Below, piece by piece: positions 1-9,900 of a DNA stretch of 64,000 bases. The notes below the pieces were generated by a model. It made no database searches. It was not told where the DNA came from and saw only the letters and a program-made list of their open reading frames with translations. Position 1 is the stretch's first letter; every line of letters starts with the position of its first letter. A program made the translations under genes and the position numbers. This stretch comes from Terriglobia bacterium (GTDB lineage: Bacteria > Acidobacteriota > Terriglobia > Terriglobales > Acidobacteriaceae): positions 310,001-374,000 of the forward strand of contig JAIQGL010000001.1 of NCBI GenBank assembly GCA_020072585.1, in the 5' to 3' direction.

Positions 1-40
1 GCCAGAATACTTGCCGCTGGAAGCAACTGAAAAGCGGTGG

Positions 41-529
41 CTATTTGAACCAGCTTCTGGCCAGTTCCGCCTCTTCATAGATGGAGCGAAGCGCAAGCCG
101 TGTCTCATTGACCAGAAGTGAGCAGCCCACTGCCAGGCCGGTGAAGCCAACGGTACCAGCAACAAAGCTGATCACCACAATGGCTTCAAATAGCCATTTG
201 TACTGCGAGGAAACCACGCTGGCGCCAAGAATGGAAACTACGCTGGCGGCGGCAAAGCAGCCAATGGCCCCATAGAAAAAACTCATCGCCCGCACCAGCA
301 GCGCGCCGCGTTTCTCCAGGCGTCCCAGATGGTTGATCCATAATGCCCTGGTTGCGGCATCAATCTCCGCGCCGTGCAGGTCTTTCACCAGCGTTCTGGT
401 GCGGTCCACTACACGGGCCAGCCGGTTACCGGTACCAAGCGCCAACACGGAGGAGGCATTCGTGAACACAGCGGGAGCGGCGATCAGGGTGAGCACGGCG
501 AAAGGGCTGTCTGCTACTGGCAGGAACAT
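41..529 (-). CDS. DUF2721 family membrane protein
   Basis: A 162-residue protein with three hydrophobic stretches, at about residues 10-35, 78-100 and 110-140. A charged segment with a conserved-looking Arg-Val-Val-Asp-Arg-Thr-Arg run lies after the first helix. This layout (one N-terminal helix, a cytosolic helical linker, two C-terminal helices) is that of the DUF2721 family of inner-membrane proteins, whose function is unknown. The ATG at 529 is the only good start. No strong Shine-Dalgarno is visible, and the gene stands alone, pointing left out of the window edge. Family assignment is from recognition of the sequence pattern; no function is inferred. Confidence 0.75.
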   Translation of the reverse strand: MFLPVADSPFAVLTLIAAPAVFTNASSVLALGTGNRLARVVDRTRTLVKDLHGAEIDAATRALWINHLGRLEKRGALLVRAMSFFYGAIGCFAAASVVSILGASVVSSQYKWLFEAIVVISFVAGTVGFTGLAVGCSLLVNETRLALRSIYEEAELARSWFK

Positions 530-683
530 GATTCAGTAGTATGCAGCTGCACAACGCTCATTGGGAAGAAACAGCCTTGGTTCAGCCATTAGAACGGTTT
601 CAGCCGACTTTTCTTGTTTTCCCTGACACACGGCTACTTAGAGAAGATTCGACAGCCGCCAAACGCACCCTTATCCTTGCTGC

Positions 684-1385
684 ATGGGCTTTGAATCCAT
701 TCGCCTGATCACCTTTGATTGTTACGGGACCCTGATTGATTGGGAGAACGGCATGCTGGCCGCGCTGCGTCCGCTGTTCTCACGCGACGGACGACAAGTC
801 CCTGATACACAGCTACTGGAGGTGTACGGAGATATTGAAGCCGAGATTGAGGCAGGCCCATATTTGCGATACCGCCAGGTGCTGGCGGAGACAGCAAAGC
901 AGATGGGCCGTCATCTGGGAATTGCAATCTCTGCGGATGAAAGCGCAGGCTTTGCCGAGTCGCTGATCCGATGGAGGCCGTTCGCGGATACGGTTCCAGC
1001 GTTGCAAGCCATGGCGCGGAAGTTCCGGCTGGGAATCATTTCTAATGTTGATGACGACCTTTTTGCCGAGACCAGGAAGAAGCTTGCGCCGGTTGAATTT
1101 GATTTCGTTATTACGGCGCAGCAGGTCCAAAGCTATAAGCCTGCGCTCAGGAATTTTGCAGAGGCCATGCGCCGCAGCGGCCTGAGCAAAGACCAGATCC
1201 TGCACGCGGGCCAGAGCCTTTACCATGACGTGGCTCCGGCAAACATGCTGGGGATAAGCAATGTGTGGGTGAACCGGCCGTCGATCAGACCGGGATCAGG
1301 CGCGGCAAAGCCCGGAAAGGCCCAACCGACCTATGAAGTCCATAGTCTTGCCGAGCTTGCTGCGCTTGTCACCTCTGCGCCTTAA
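684..1385 (+). CDS. HAD-superfamily hydrolase, haloacid dehalogenase type II-like
   Basis: A 233-residue HAD protein. Motif I is FDCYGTLIDW near the N-terminus, where the first Asp is the nucleophile and the Asp-to-Tyr spacing is that of 2-haloacid dehalogenases and related phosphatases. Motif II is the Ser in GIISNVDDD at about residue 120. Motif III is the Lys in SYKPAL at about residue 153, and motif IV is an acidic patch in LYHDVAPA. The helical cap lies between motifs I and II, as in subclass I. The substrate cannot be read from sequence; true dehalogenases and small-metabolite phosphatases look alike here. Its stop codon overlaps the stop of the convergent downstream gene by 4 bp. Confidence 0.85.
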   Translation: MGFESIRLITFDCYGTLIDWENGMLAALRPLFSRDGRQVPDTQLLEVYGDIEAEIEAGPYLRYRQVLAETAKQMGRHLGIAISADESAGFAESLIRWRPFADTVPALQAMARKFRLGIISNVDDDLFAETRKKLAPVEFDFVITAQQVQSYKPALRNFAEAMRRSGLSKDQILHAGQSLYHDVAPANMLGISNVWVNRPSIRPGSGAAKPGKAQPTYEVHSLAELAALVTSAP

Positions 1386-1822
1386 GCTGCTTGTTCTTTT
1401 GGAAACAGCATGGGTTCCAGCAATACCTGGCGGGTTTCTTCTGAGGTAAGCCGCTCGTCGGCGGAGTAGAACTCCACCGCTCCCCGGCGAGACTGCCGCA
1501 TGGAGAGCATTCCACCCTCAGGCACACCGCGGCTAAGCTGGTTGATAGCGGAGTAGTTATAGCGGACGTTGCGGTTGTCAAAGTCAGCCGTGAGCGTGAG
1601 TTCCAGCCCAGAGACGGAGTTCCGCACGCGATACGGGTTTTCACCATCTATGGCCAGATCGGCTCCAGAGCGGTGCGTGTTGAACTCGGCCACGTCGGCG
1701 TGCAGCTCCTCACCCAATTTGAGCCAGCGTTCGCGTGCCGCAGAGGCAAACTGGCCTTCGGGATTGGGTTCGTTGACGGATTTCTGAGAGGTTCGGCGAA
1801 GATGTTCCTGTATCCAGCTCAT
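1382..1822 (-). CDS. Small soluble protein of unknown function
   Basis: A 146-residue soluble protein that I do not recognise. It has no signal peptide or membrane segment. The N-terminal half is helical and polar (a RERWLKLGEELHADVAEF stretch). The C-terminal half looks like beta strands with alternating hydrophobic residues, followed by a helix, TSEETRQVLLEPML. Codon usage resembles its neighbours and the frame is open over the whole length, so I take it as a real gene. It is convergent with the HAD gene, sharing 4 bp at the stops, and is divergent from the formate dehydrogenase operon with about 80 bp between, which must hold both promoters. Confidence 0.6.
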   Translation of the reverse strand: MSWIQEHLRRTSQKSVNEPNPEGQFASAARERWLKLGEELHADVAEFNTHRSGADLAIDGENPYRVRNSVSGLELTLTADFDNRNVRYNYSAINQLSRGVPEGGMLSMRQSRRGAVEFYSADERLTSEETRQVLLEPMLFPKEQAA

Positions 1823-1903
1823 GTTTCATGGGATGGTACATCCCGCAAAGCGGATGGCCGAATGGCCGTGAAGGATTAGAATAACCCATGGGAGATTGGT
1901 CTT

Positions 1904-3805
1904 ATGACCGTTCCATCCAAGAGCCGCCTGACCCAGCCACTGGTCCGGCACAATGGCGCCCATCGTGTTGCCTCATGGGATGAGGCGCTGGAGCGCGTAA
2001 CGCAGGCATTCCAGAAATCCATTGCCCGGCGCGACCCGCGGGACTTCGGCATGTTCAGCTGCTCTAAAACCACCAATGAGCTGAACTATACCGCCCAGAA
2101 GTTTGTCCGCACGGTGATGGGGACCAACAATATTGATAGTTGTAACCGAACTTGACATGCTCCCAGCGTCGTCGGTCTGGCGACGGTTTTCGGGGCGGGC
2201 GGCGGCACCAGTTCGTATCGCGAGGCTGAAGAAGCGGACGTGATCCTGCTGTGGGGTTCGAACGCGCGGGAGACGCACCCTATCTTTTTTCATCATGTGC
2301 TCAAGGGCATTCACAACGGTGCGCAGCTTTTTGTGGTGGACCCCCGCCGCACCAGTTCAGCGCAGTGGGCGGACAAGTGGCTCGGACTCGATGTGGGCTC
2401 AGATATCTCCCTGGCCAACGCCATGGCGCGCGAAATCATTGCTTCCGGCCTGGCCCATACAAAATTTATTGAGCACGCTACCAGCGGTTTCGCCGCCTAT
2501 CGGGAGCACGTGGAAAAGTACACGCTGGAGCGAGCGGAACGCGAAACGGGAGTTCCCGCAGAGGCGATCCGTCAGGTTGCACATGCGTATGCTCAGGCTG
2601 GAAGCGCCCAGCTTTGCTGGACCCTTGGCATTACCGAGCACCACAATGCCGTGGACAACGTGCTCGCTTTGATCAATCTGGCTCTGCTTACCGGCCACGT
2701 CGGGCGCTATGGCAGCGGCGTCTGCCCGTTACGCGGCCAGAACAACGTGCAGGGCGGCGGAGATATGGGCGCGATTCCTGACCGGCTGCCCGGGTTCCAG
2801 CATGTTGAAAATGACGAACTGCGGGGAAAGTTCGAGAAAGCCTGGGGTGTGAAGATTCCTCCTAAGCGCGGCTGGCACATCAGCGGTATGTTGGACGCGA
2901 TGGAGCGCGGCGAACTTAAAACGCTTTATTGCCTTGGTGAAAACCCTGCGGATTCTGAAGCTGATCGCCATCGTGCGTTAAAGCTGCTGGGTGGTCTGGA
3001 ATTCATGGTGGTGCAGGACCTCTTCTATACCAAGACAGCGGAACTGGCAGACGTCGTCTTGCCCGCCGCGGCCGGCTGGTGCGAAAGCGAAGGCACTGTA
3101 ACATCGAGCGAGCGCCGCGTGCAGCGTGTCCGTGCCGCTGTTCCACCTCCGCCGGGTGTGCGTGATGACGCGGAAATTATCTTTGATCTGGCACGCCGTT
3201 TGGGCCATGACTGGGGCGCGCCTAATTCAGAGGCCATCTGGAACGAACTGCGCAGTCTCAGCCCGATGAATGCAGGCATGAGTTACGCCCGCCTGGAAGA
3301 GCACGGCGGAATACAGTGGCCTTGTTATGATGAGCAACACCCCGGAGAAATTTTTTTACATGGCCGGCTATGGCAGGAGCCTTTGCTCGGGCCGCGAGCG
3401 CCGTTCAGCGTGGTGGAATTTGAGCCTCCCACAGATATGCTGGATGCACAGTATCCTATCCGGCTGACTACAGGGCGCCGCCTTGATTCATATAACACGG
3501 GCGTCCAGACCGGGCGTTATGCCTCACCACTGCGCGGCCCAGAGACAATCGATCTCGCGCCGGAAGACGGCCGGCAGTACAATCTGCACGAAGGAGAAAG
3601 GGTGCGCGTAACTTCGCGCCGAGGCTCCGTGATGGCGCCAGTTAGATTTGATCCCGGACTGCGACCGGGCCTGGCCTTCCTTACCATGCATTTCCCTGAT
3701 CAGGTTGCCACCAATGACCTGACGATTGACGCCGTTGATCCCAAATCCGGGACGTCAGAATTCAAGGCCACCGCAATCCGAATTGAAAAGTGTACGGAGG
3801 AATAA
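1904..3805 (+). CDS. fdhA: Formate dehydrogenase catalytic (Mo/W-bisMGD) subunit, selenoprotein, lacking its N-terminal Fe-S domain
   Basis: Encodes 633 residues if the in-frame TGA at 2153-2155 is read as selenocysteine (Sec84). The context CNRTUHAPSVVGL matches the active site of formate dehydrogenases, where Sec/Cys followed by His ligates Mo or W and takes the formate hydride. Downstream lie the molybdopterin signatures GSNARETHP, LRGQNNVQGGGDMG and the C-terminal binding domain (TGRRLDSYNTGVQTGRY). The ATG at 1904 has GGGAG about 9 nt upstream. The protein begins directly at SRLTQPLVR, so the usual N-terminal Cys4 [4Fe-4S] domain is absent; that domain is found at the end of the gene at 5698-6663. 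The stop is followed immediately by the next gene. Role: oxidation of formate to CO2 (or the reverse), passing electrons to the diaphorase subunit. A naive reading would call two broken ORFs. Confidence 0.93.
2153..2185 (+). promoter_or_regulatory. Selenocysteine UGA codon with bacterial SECIS hairpin
   Basis: TGA at 2153-2155 lies in frame inside fdhA. A 7-bp stem, 2167-2173 (CGTCGTC) with 2179-2185 (GGCGACG, one G-T pair), closes a GGTCT pentaloop at 2174-2178. The loop begins 18 nt after the UGA. In E. coli fdhF, as I recall it, the SelB-binding GGUCU also begins 18 nt after the UGA and sits in an apical loop. The codons involved still encode the conserved Ser-Val-Val-Gly-Leu, so protein and RNA constraints are both met. 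Function requires selABC and tRNA-Sec, which are not in the window. Confidence 0.93.
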
Positions 3806-5701
3806 TTGGACCTACACCTGACCGGCGCGCGTCCCACGGATGAAGAAAAAGCAGCCGTTGATTTGGAATTGGGGCCGCCGGAATCAGTGTGGGATGGCGG
3901 AACGCGAGGCAATGGGGCTGACAGCAGGTCGGCTTCCGGCGGAAACCAAAAAGCAATTTCGCAGCGCCACTTGTTGCTGCCGGTGCTGCACGCGGTGCAG
4001 AAACGCGTTGGCTGGATCAGCCAGGGCGCCATCAACTATGCAGCACTCCGTCTGGATGTGCCGCCGGCGGAAGTATATGGCGTGGCTTCTTTCTATGGGA
4101 TGTTCTCACTCCAGCCGCGCCCGATGGCCGTGGCCCACGTCTGCGATGACATAGCCTGCATGACGCGTGGCTCAGAGGAACTCTGCGACGAACTTGAAAA
4201 CCGGCTCGGGCCTGAAGGTGTGCCGTGCGCCGGAGGCCGGGCCACATGGTTGCGCAGCAATTGTCTTGGCTTGTGCGAACGCGCTCCCGCTGTCCTGGTT
4301 GCCAGGGCGGGGAAGAAGGCGCAGGAACGCGTGCTCGCGCCGGCCAATCCTGATCGAGTGCAGTCGCTGATCAATGACGCCGCCAATGACGTGATGCCTG
4401 CGGCGCCGGACGTCCTGAATCCGCAGCTTTCTGTCCCGCAGGAAGGATCAAGGAAGCTTGCACTCTTGCGCCGCGTCGGCAAGGTGAATGCGCCGCAACT
4501 GGATGGCTATCAGCGCCTGGGTGGATACGAGGCGTTGCGCAAAGCGATCCAGATGGGACCGGAAGGCGTGCTGAAGGAGATTGCCGCATCCAAGCTGCTG
4601 GGCCGTGGCGGCGCGGCTTTCCCTGCGGCCAAGAAGTGGGAAGCGCTGTACACGCAGCGCGACCGGCTCAAGCAGGACCCGAACCGCAAGCATTACCTCG
4701 TCTGCAATGCTGACGAATCAGAGCCGGGAACTTTCAAAGACCGCCTGGTCATGGAAGGCGATCCGTTCGCAGTGCTGGAAGGCATGACGATTGCCGCACT
4801 GGCCACCGGAGCCGAGCTGGGCTACATCTACCTTCGCGGTGAATATCCGCTGGCGGCGCAGCGCCTGGCGCATGCAATTGAAGCGGCGCGCTGGGAAGGA
4901 TTTCTGGGTGAGAACGTTCTTGGCAGCGGAGCACGCTTTGAGATTGAGTTGCGCCGGGGCGCGGGAGCCTATATCTGCGGTGAAGAGACCGCGCTGTTCA
5001 ATTCGATTGAAGGATATCGCGGCGAGCCTCGCAATAAGCCTCCGTTTCCCACGCAGGCCGGACTTTTCCGCCAGCCAACCGTAGTGAACAATGTTGAAAC
5101 CCTGATCAACGTTCCCATCATCATCAATCAGGGCGGCGCGGCATACGCGAGCGTTGGAACCGAGAACTCAACAGGACCCAGGCTCTTCTGTCTTTGCGGA
5201 CATGTTGAGCGCCCCGGGGTTTATGAAGTGCCCATGGGGGCCACGTTGCGCCAGCTTCTTTCCATGGCGGGAGGAATCGCCGGCACAGGCCGGCTACAGG
5301 CGATATTGCTTGGTGGCGCTGCGGGAACATTTGTTTCGCCCAAGGAGATTGACGTTCCGCTTACGTTTGAAGGGACACGAGCCATCGGCGCCACGTTGGG
5401 TTCGGGCGTGGTGATGCTGTTCGACGACAGCGTTGATCTGAGGCGTATCTTGCTGCGCATCGCAGCATTCTTCCGCCATGAGACCTGTGGACAGTGCGTG
5501 CCCTGCCGCGTGGGCGTGGTCCGCCAGCAGGAAGCGCTGCAGCGTCTGGTGGAGAACCGTCCGCTGGGATCAAAGGCGGATGAGATTGTGATGTTGAGAG
5601 AGATGGCGCAAGCCATGCGGGATGCTTCAATCTGCGGCCTGGGCCAGACTGCCGCCAGCGCCCTGGAGTCGGCGTTGGCCCGTTGGAATTTATTTGCATG
5701 A
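3806..5701 (+). CDS. NAD-linked formate dehydrogenase diaphorase subunit, NuoE-NuoF fusion
   Basis: A 631-residue fusion of a NuoE-like and a NuoF-like domain. The NuoE part (about residues 50-195) carries the thioredoxin-fold [2Fe-2S] ligands Cys113, Cys118, Cys153 and Cys157. The NuoF part (about 215-631) has the FMN/NADH glycine-rich loop GRGGAAFPAAKKW at 266-278 and the [4Fe-4S] ligands Cys561, Cys564, Cys567 and Cys610 (CGQCVPC and ICGLGQ). The role is transfer of electrons between the formate site and NAD+. The start is TTG, with GGAGG 5 nt upstream and directly abutting the fdhA stop, so translation is probably coupled. Fused E-F subunits are also known in other soluble NAD-formate dehydrogenases and bidirectional hydrogenases. 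Residues 1-45 are a poorly structured leader. Confidence 0.92.
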   Translation: MDLHLTGARPTDEEKAAVDLELGPPESVWDGGTRGNGADSRSASGGNQKAISQRHLLLPVLHAVQKRVGWISQGAINYAALRLDVPPAEVYGVASFYGMFSLQPRPMAVAHVCDDIACMTRGSEELCDELENRLGPEGVPCAGGRATWLRSNCLGLCERAPAVLVARAGKKAQERVLAPANPDRVQSLINDAANDVMPAAPDVLNPQLSVPQEGSRKLALLRRVGKVNAPQLDGYQRLGGYEALRKAIQMGPEGVLKEIAASKLLGRGGAAFPAAKKWEALYTQRDRLKQDPNRKHYLVCNADESEPGTFKDRLVMEGDPFAVLEGMTIAALATGAELGYIYLRGEYPLAAQRLAHAIEAARWEGFLGENVLGSGARFEIELRRGAGAYICGEETALFNSIEGYRGEPRNKPPFPTQAGLFRQPTVVNNVETLINVPIIINQGGAAYASVGTENSTGPRLFCLCGHVERPGVYEVPMGATLRQLLSMAGGIAGTGRLQAILLGGAAGTFVSPKEIDVPLTFEGTRAIGATLGSGVVMLFDDSVDLRRILLRIAAFFRHETCGQCVPCRVGVVRQQEALQRLVENRPLGSKADEIVMLREMAQAMRDASICGLGQTAASALESALARWNLFA

Positions 5702-6663
5702 GCACAAAAGAAACCACACCAGCAACATCCAAAGCGGCGCAAGAAGCAGCGCCCACGCCACTCATACCCATCCCGCGCGGGCCGGTGCCGCAAGCGCCGC
5801 CTGAGCGCGAGCGCCGTACGGTGGAGATCACCATCGATGGGCAGCCGGTTTCAGTGCCGGAGGGTTCCACCATTCTTGAAGCCGCGCGCAAGCTCGGGGT
5901 CGACACGCCGACACTCTGTTTCCTTGAGAGCCTCACTCCGGTGAACGTGTGCCGCGTATGCGTGGTGGAGATGGAAGGATCGCGTACGCTTGTGCCGGCC
6001 TGCTCCCGCAAAGTTGAACCTAAAATGGCGATCAAGACGGACTCAGAGCGTGTGCGCCTGTCGCGGCGGATGGTTCTGGAATTTCTGGCATCGTCCGTGG
6101 ATGTCTCCACGGCGCCACAGTTCGCGGGCTACATGGAGCGCTATGGCGCACAGCCCCAGCGCTTTGGCCCCACTGCCGCCACAGTGAAGCAGCCGGTAAA
6201 GATCGATAACGATCTATACGTCCGCGACTACTCAAAATGCATTCTGTGTTACAAATGCGTAGAAGCCTGCGGTGTGGATGCGCAGAACACCTTTGCCATC
6301 GCCGTCTCCGGGCGCGGCTTCTCCGCCAGCATTGCCACTGAGTTTCAAGTCCCGCTGCCTGAGTCTGCTTGCGTCTACTGCGGTAATTGCATCGGCGTTT
6401 GCCCCACCGGCGCGTTGATGTTCAAGAGCGAATATGACATGCGCCAGGCAGGCACGTGGGACGAGCGGGCCCAGTCGCAGACCACAACCATCTGCCCTTA
6501 TTGCGGTGTGGGCTGCAACCTGACGGTGCATGAGCAGGAGGGGCAGATTGTGAAGGTAACTTCGCCGCTTGACCATTCGGTCACGCACGGCAATCTCTGC
6601 ATCAAGGGACGGTTCGGCTGGCAGTTTGTGCAGATAGAACCGGCAGAGAGCAAGACCGAGTAA
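5698..6663 (+). CDS. Formate dehydrogenase Fe-S subunit carrying the displaced MopB [4Fe-4S] domain
   Basis: A 321-residue electron-transfer subunit. After a Pro/Ala-rich leader come a [2Fe-2S] ferredoxin domain (Cys74, 85, 88, 102), then two [4Fe-4S] motifs (Cys181/184/187/191 and Cys225/228/231/235). At the C-terminus is the Cys4 [4Fe-4S] motif of molybdopterin oxidoreductases (Cys266, 269, 273, 301), ending GNLCIKGRFGWQF. In most formate dehydrogenase alpha chains this last motif is directly followed by the Mo domain in one polypeptide; here it ends the protein and the Mo domain is encoded upstream at 1904-3805. The His-Cys3 cluster usual between the ferredoxin and the 4Fe-4S motifs is missing, since residues 125-150 contain no Cys. 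The ATG at 5698 overlaps the previous stop as ATGA; an in-frame TTG at 5683 is less likely. Confidence 0.9.
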   Translation: MSTKETTPATSKAAQEAAPTPLIPIPRGPVPQAPPERERRTVEITIDGQPVSVPEGSTILEAARKLGVDTPTLCFLESLTPVNVCRVCVVEMEGSRTLVPACSRKVEPKMAIKTDSERVRLSRRMVLEFLASSVDVSTAPQFAGYMERYGAQPQRFGPTAATVKQPVKIDNDLYVRDYSKCILCYKCVEACGVDAQNTFAIAVSGRGFSASIATEFQVPLPESACVYCGNCIGVCPTGALMFKSEYDMRQAGTWDERAQSQTTTICPYCGVGCNLTVHEQEGQIVKVTSPLDHSVTHGNLCIKGRFGWQFVQIEPAESKTE

Positions 6664-6963
6664 ACTCCGTCAGGCAACCAAGGACCTCAGCGGCGCCGAT
6701 GCTTGAAGGTATGTCTGCCCTGCACGTATTCAGTAACAGTCGGTCCTCTGCCGTGCAATTTGTATTTGTAGGTAAGCAGTCCTTCCAATCCAACCGGCCC
6801 GCGAGTGGGCGAAGGCGCACCGTAAAGAAGCGTAAAGAAGCCTAGCCAGAACCAGCAATGCTGCATATACTTTTTGCGCTTGAGGGTTCTGTTGCGTGAA
6901 CGGCCCTGATCTGTGTGTCCACAAGCGCTAATTCTTTGACTCCTCACCTGCATGGAGGCTGCC
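6664..6963. other. Intergenic region with a 10-bp tandem repeat
   Basis: About 300 bp without a convincing gene between the formate dehydrogenase operon and the tricorn-like protease. It contains a perfect 10-bp tandem duplication (CGTAAAGAAG at 6821-6830 and 6831-6840). I see no terminator after the operon and no clear promoter. Short open frames here lack family features. Confidence 0.5.
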
Positions 6964-9900
6964 GTGAAAAAATCTGTCTTCGCTCTGTTGCTCCTTTTGA
7001 CCGCCGGGTTCCTGACGAATTTGTGCGCTGCGGAAACAAAGCTGCTGCGTCATCCCAGCTATCACAATGGCAAGGTCGCGTTCAGCTACCTGGGCGATAT
7101 CTGGGTGGCGAATGAGGATGGCAGCAACCCGCAACGTTTGACGGTCCACCGGGCGCGTGACATCTATCCGCGATTTTCTCCGGACGGCAAATGGATCGCA
7201 TTCTCCTCCAACCGCTATGGCAACTATGACGTGTTTGTGATTCCCGCCGACGGCGGCTGGGCCAGACAGCTGACGTTTCATTCAGCAGCGGACCTGGTGG
7301 TGAACTGGACACCTGACAGCAAGAAGATTCTGTTTCAGTCTTCGCGCGGGCTCATGTATCCAGGAATCCCCAACCTCTACGAGGTCTCAATTGACGGCGG
7401 CCTGGAGCGTCCCGTACCCACCGACTGGGGTTATTGGGGCGGCTACTCACCGGATGGAAGCAAGCTGGCCTTCAACCGCCATCCCATGGTCTGGTGGCGG
7501 CAGCACTACCGTGGCAGTTACGCTGCCGATCTGTGGGTGATGGACGTAAAGGCGAAGAAGTATACGCATCTGGCCGATGGCGATTACAAAGGCAACTATT
7601 TCTGGCCGATGTATGCCGCTGACGGCAACATTTACTTTGTCTCAGACCGGCTGAGCGATGAAAGCCATATCAAGCCCGGCAGCCATGAAGTCCTTAAGAG
7701 TGCAAACAATCTGTGGAAGATCCCCGAACACGGCGGACACGCCGTGCAGGTCACGCACCATGAGAGCGGCCGGCTCTTCTTTCCGTCAGTCTCCAGTGAC
7801 GGTAAAACAATTGTCTATGAACAGGATTTCGGCATATGGAAGCTCGACACCAAGACGGGCAAATCAACGCCCATCAAGATCAACATTGTGTCCGACGATA
7901 AGGAGAACACGGTCGAAACCATCACCGTACGCAATGAGACGGAAGGCTACGATCTTTCCCCCAGCAGCAAGCGCGCGGCGGTTTCAGTACACGGAGAAAT
8001 TTTTTCCATCGCTACGGACCGCGGCGACATTCAGCGTGTGACCCAGTCATTCTCACGAGAGAGCGACCCCTCCTGGTCGCCGGACGGGAAATGGATTGCC
8101 TTTGTTTCCGATAAATCCGGACTCGACGAAGTGTGGATGGCCCATGAAGACGGGACCGGCTTGAAGAAACTTTCTGAGGGCGATGGCGAAAAGCAGGCCA
8201 TTCAATGGGCGCCTGACTCAAAGGCCCTGATCTATTCCGCGTCAGACCATAAGCTCTATCGCTATGATCTGGAGGGCGGCAAGAGCACGGTCATCGCCAG
8301 CGGGGCCGCCGGCAACGTGCAGGGTGCGCGTTTCTCTCCTGATGGCAAGTGGGTGGCGTATTCCAAGCTTGATCATGATCTGCGTCCGCACGTGTATGTT
8401 GTGCCTTCCACCGGTGGCAACGAGAGGCATGTGGGCAATGATGACTTGCTCTTCAGTGAGACCAATCCAGTCTGGACGCCGGACGGCAAAAGAATGTTGT
8501 TTCTTGCCGGACTGGCCCAGGCCGGCAGCGCTACACTACGCCGTGCCTTTGTGCAGGTATATAGCGTCTCACTGGCAAAGGAAGAGAAGAACCCCGCTGA
8601 CCGAGGGGTTGACGATGAAGATCAGGCCCAGGCAGCGGAGAAGCTGGACCGCCAGCGCAACGCGCAAGCGCGCGGTGACGCCCCAAAACCTGAGGTGAAG
8701 ATTGAATTTGACGGCATCAACCGCCGCTCGCATCAGGTTACGCACCTGAGCGACAATATCACCACCGTGGCTGTTTCTCCGGATAGCCGGCTCTATGCCT
8801 TTGTGGCCGTCTCTGATCAGGACGGCCGGCCTGTGGCCACGCTGTACACGATTCCGGAAGATGGAACGCAGACGACTACCATCACCGTCAATCGCGGGGG
8901 GCCCGAAGAAGAGGGCGGTGGATTCGGAGGCCGCCAGATCGGTTTGCTCAAGTTCGCCAAAGACGGCCGTTCCATTTTCTTCGTGGGCGCCCAGGGGGGA
9001 CTGTATGCCGTGGAAATCCCGCAGTCGGCGCTGGGGGCCGCGAGTGGACGAGGCGGCGCTGCCGCCGGCGGAGCAGGCCCTGCTGCCGGTGGAGGCCGGT
9101 CCGAACCCCGGCGCATCACCTTCACGGCTCGCGTGGAAGTTGACCATCACGAAGAGTGGAAGCAGGTCTTCAATGAGAGCTGGCGGATTATGAAGCACCG
9201 TTTCTATGATCCGGAAATGCATGGCGTGAACTGGGCCAGCGTGAAGGACGTGTATGGGCCGCTGATGGAATACGTGGATGACCAGGAAGAGATGCACAAC
9301 GTGGTGAGCCAGATGATCGGCGAATTGAACGCTTCCCACACGGGCATCAGCGCTCCGCCAACGCAAGAGGAGCGCGATCGCTCGGCGCAGACGCGCTTCC
9401 CCGGCTTTGAACTGGAGGCCGATCCCTCCGGCTACTACAAGGTCGGGCACATCTATAAGAACGGGCCGGCGGACAAGGACTACGTCAACATCAGCGAAGG
9501 CGAATATGTTCTGGCCATTGATGGCCACGAATTGAAGGCCGGCGACAACTATTGGAAGTACCTGACCGCCGTGCGCGGAGAAAAACTTTATTTCACGGTG
9601 AACTCCAAGCCGGAGTCCGCGGGCGCGCGGCTGGTGAAGGTTCAGCCAATCAACGGCGGCGCATACACCACACTGCAATATGAACGGTGGGTGGAGCAGC
9701 GCCGCGCCATGGTGGAGAAGGCCTCCAAGGGCGAGGTGGGCTACCTGCATATCCGCTCCATGAACGCCGAGTCACTGCGCAAGTTTGAGCGCGACCTGGT
9801 GGAGAACCACGACAAGAAAGCGCTGATCATCGACCAGCGGTTCAATCCCGGCGGCGGCATTGACCAGGAACTGCTGGAGATCCTGAGCCAGCGCCAGTAT

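Noticed and set aside
2153-2155. Stop codon making the formate dehydrogenase gene a pseudogene
   Set aside because: The frame continues unbroken, the codon aligns with the catalytic Sec/Cys, and a SECIS hairpin follows at the expected distance.
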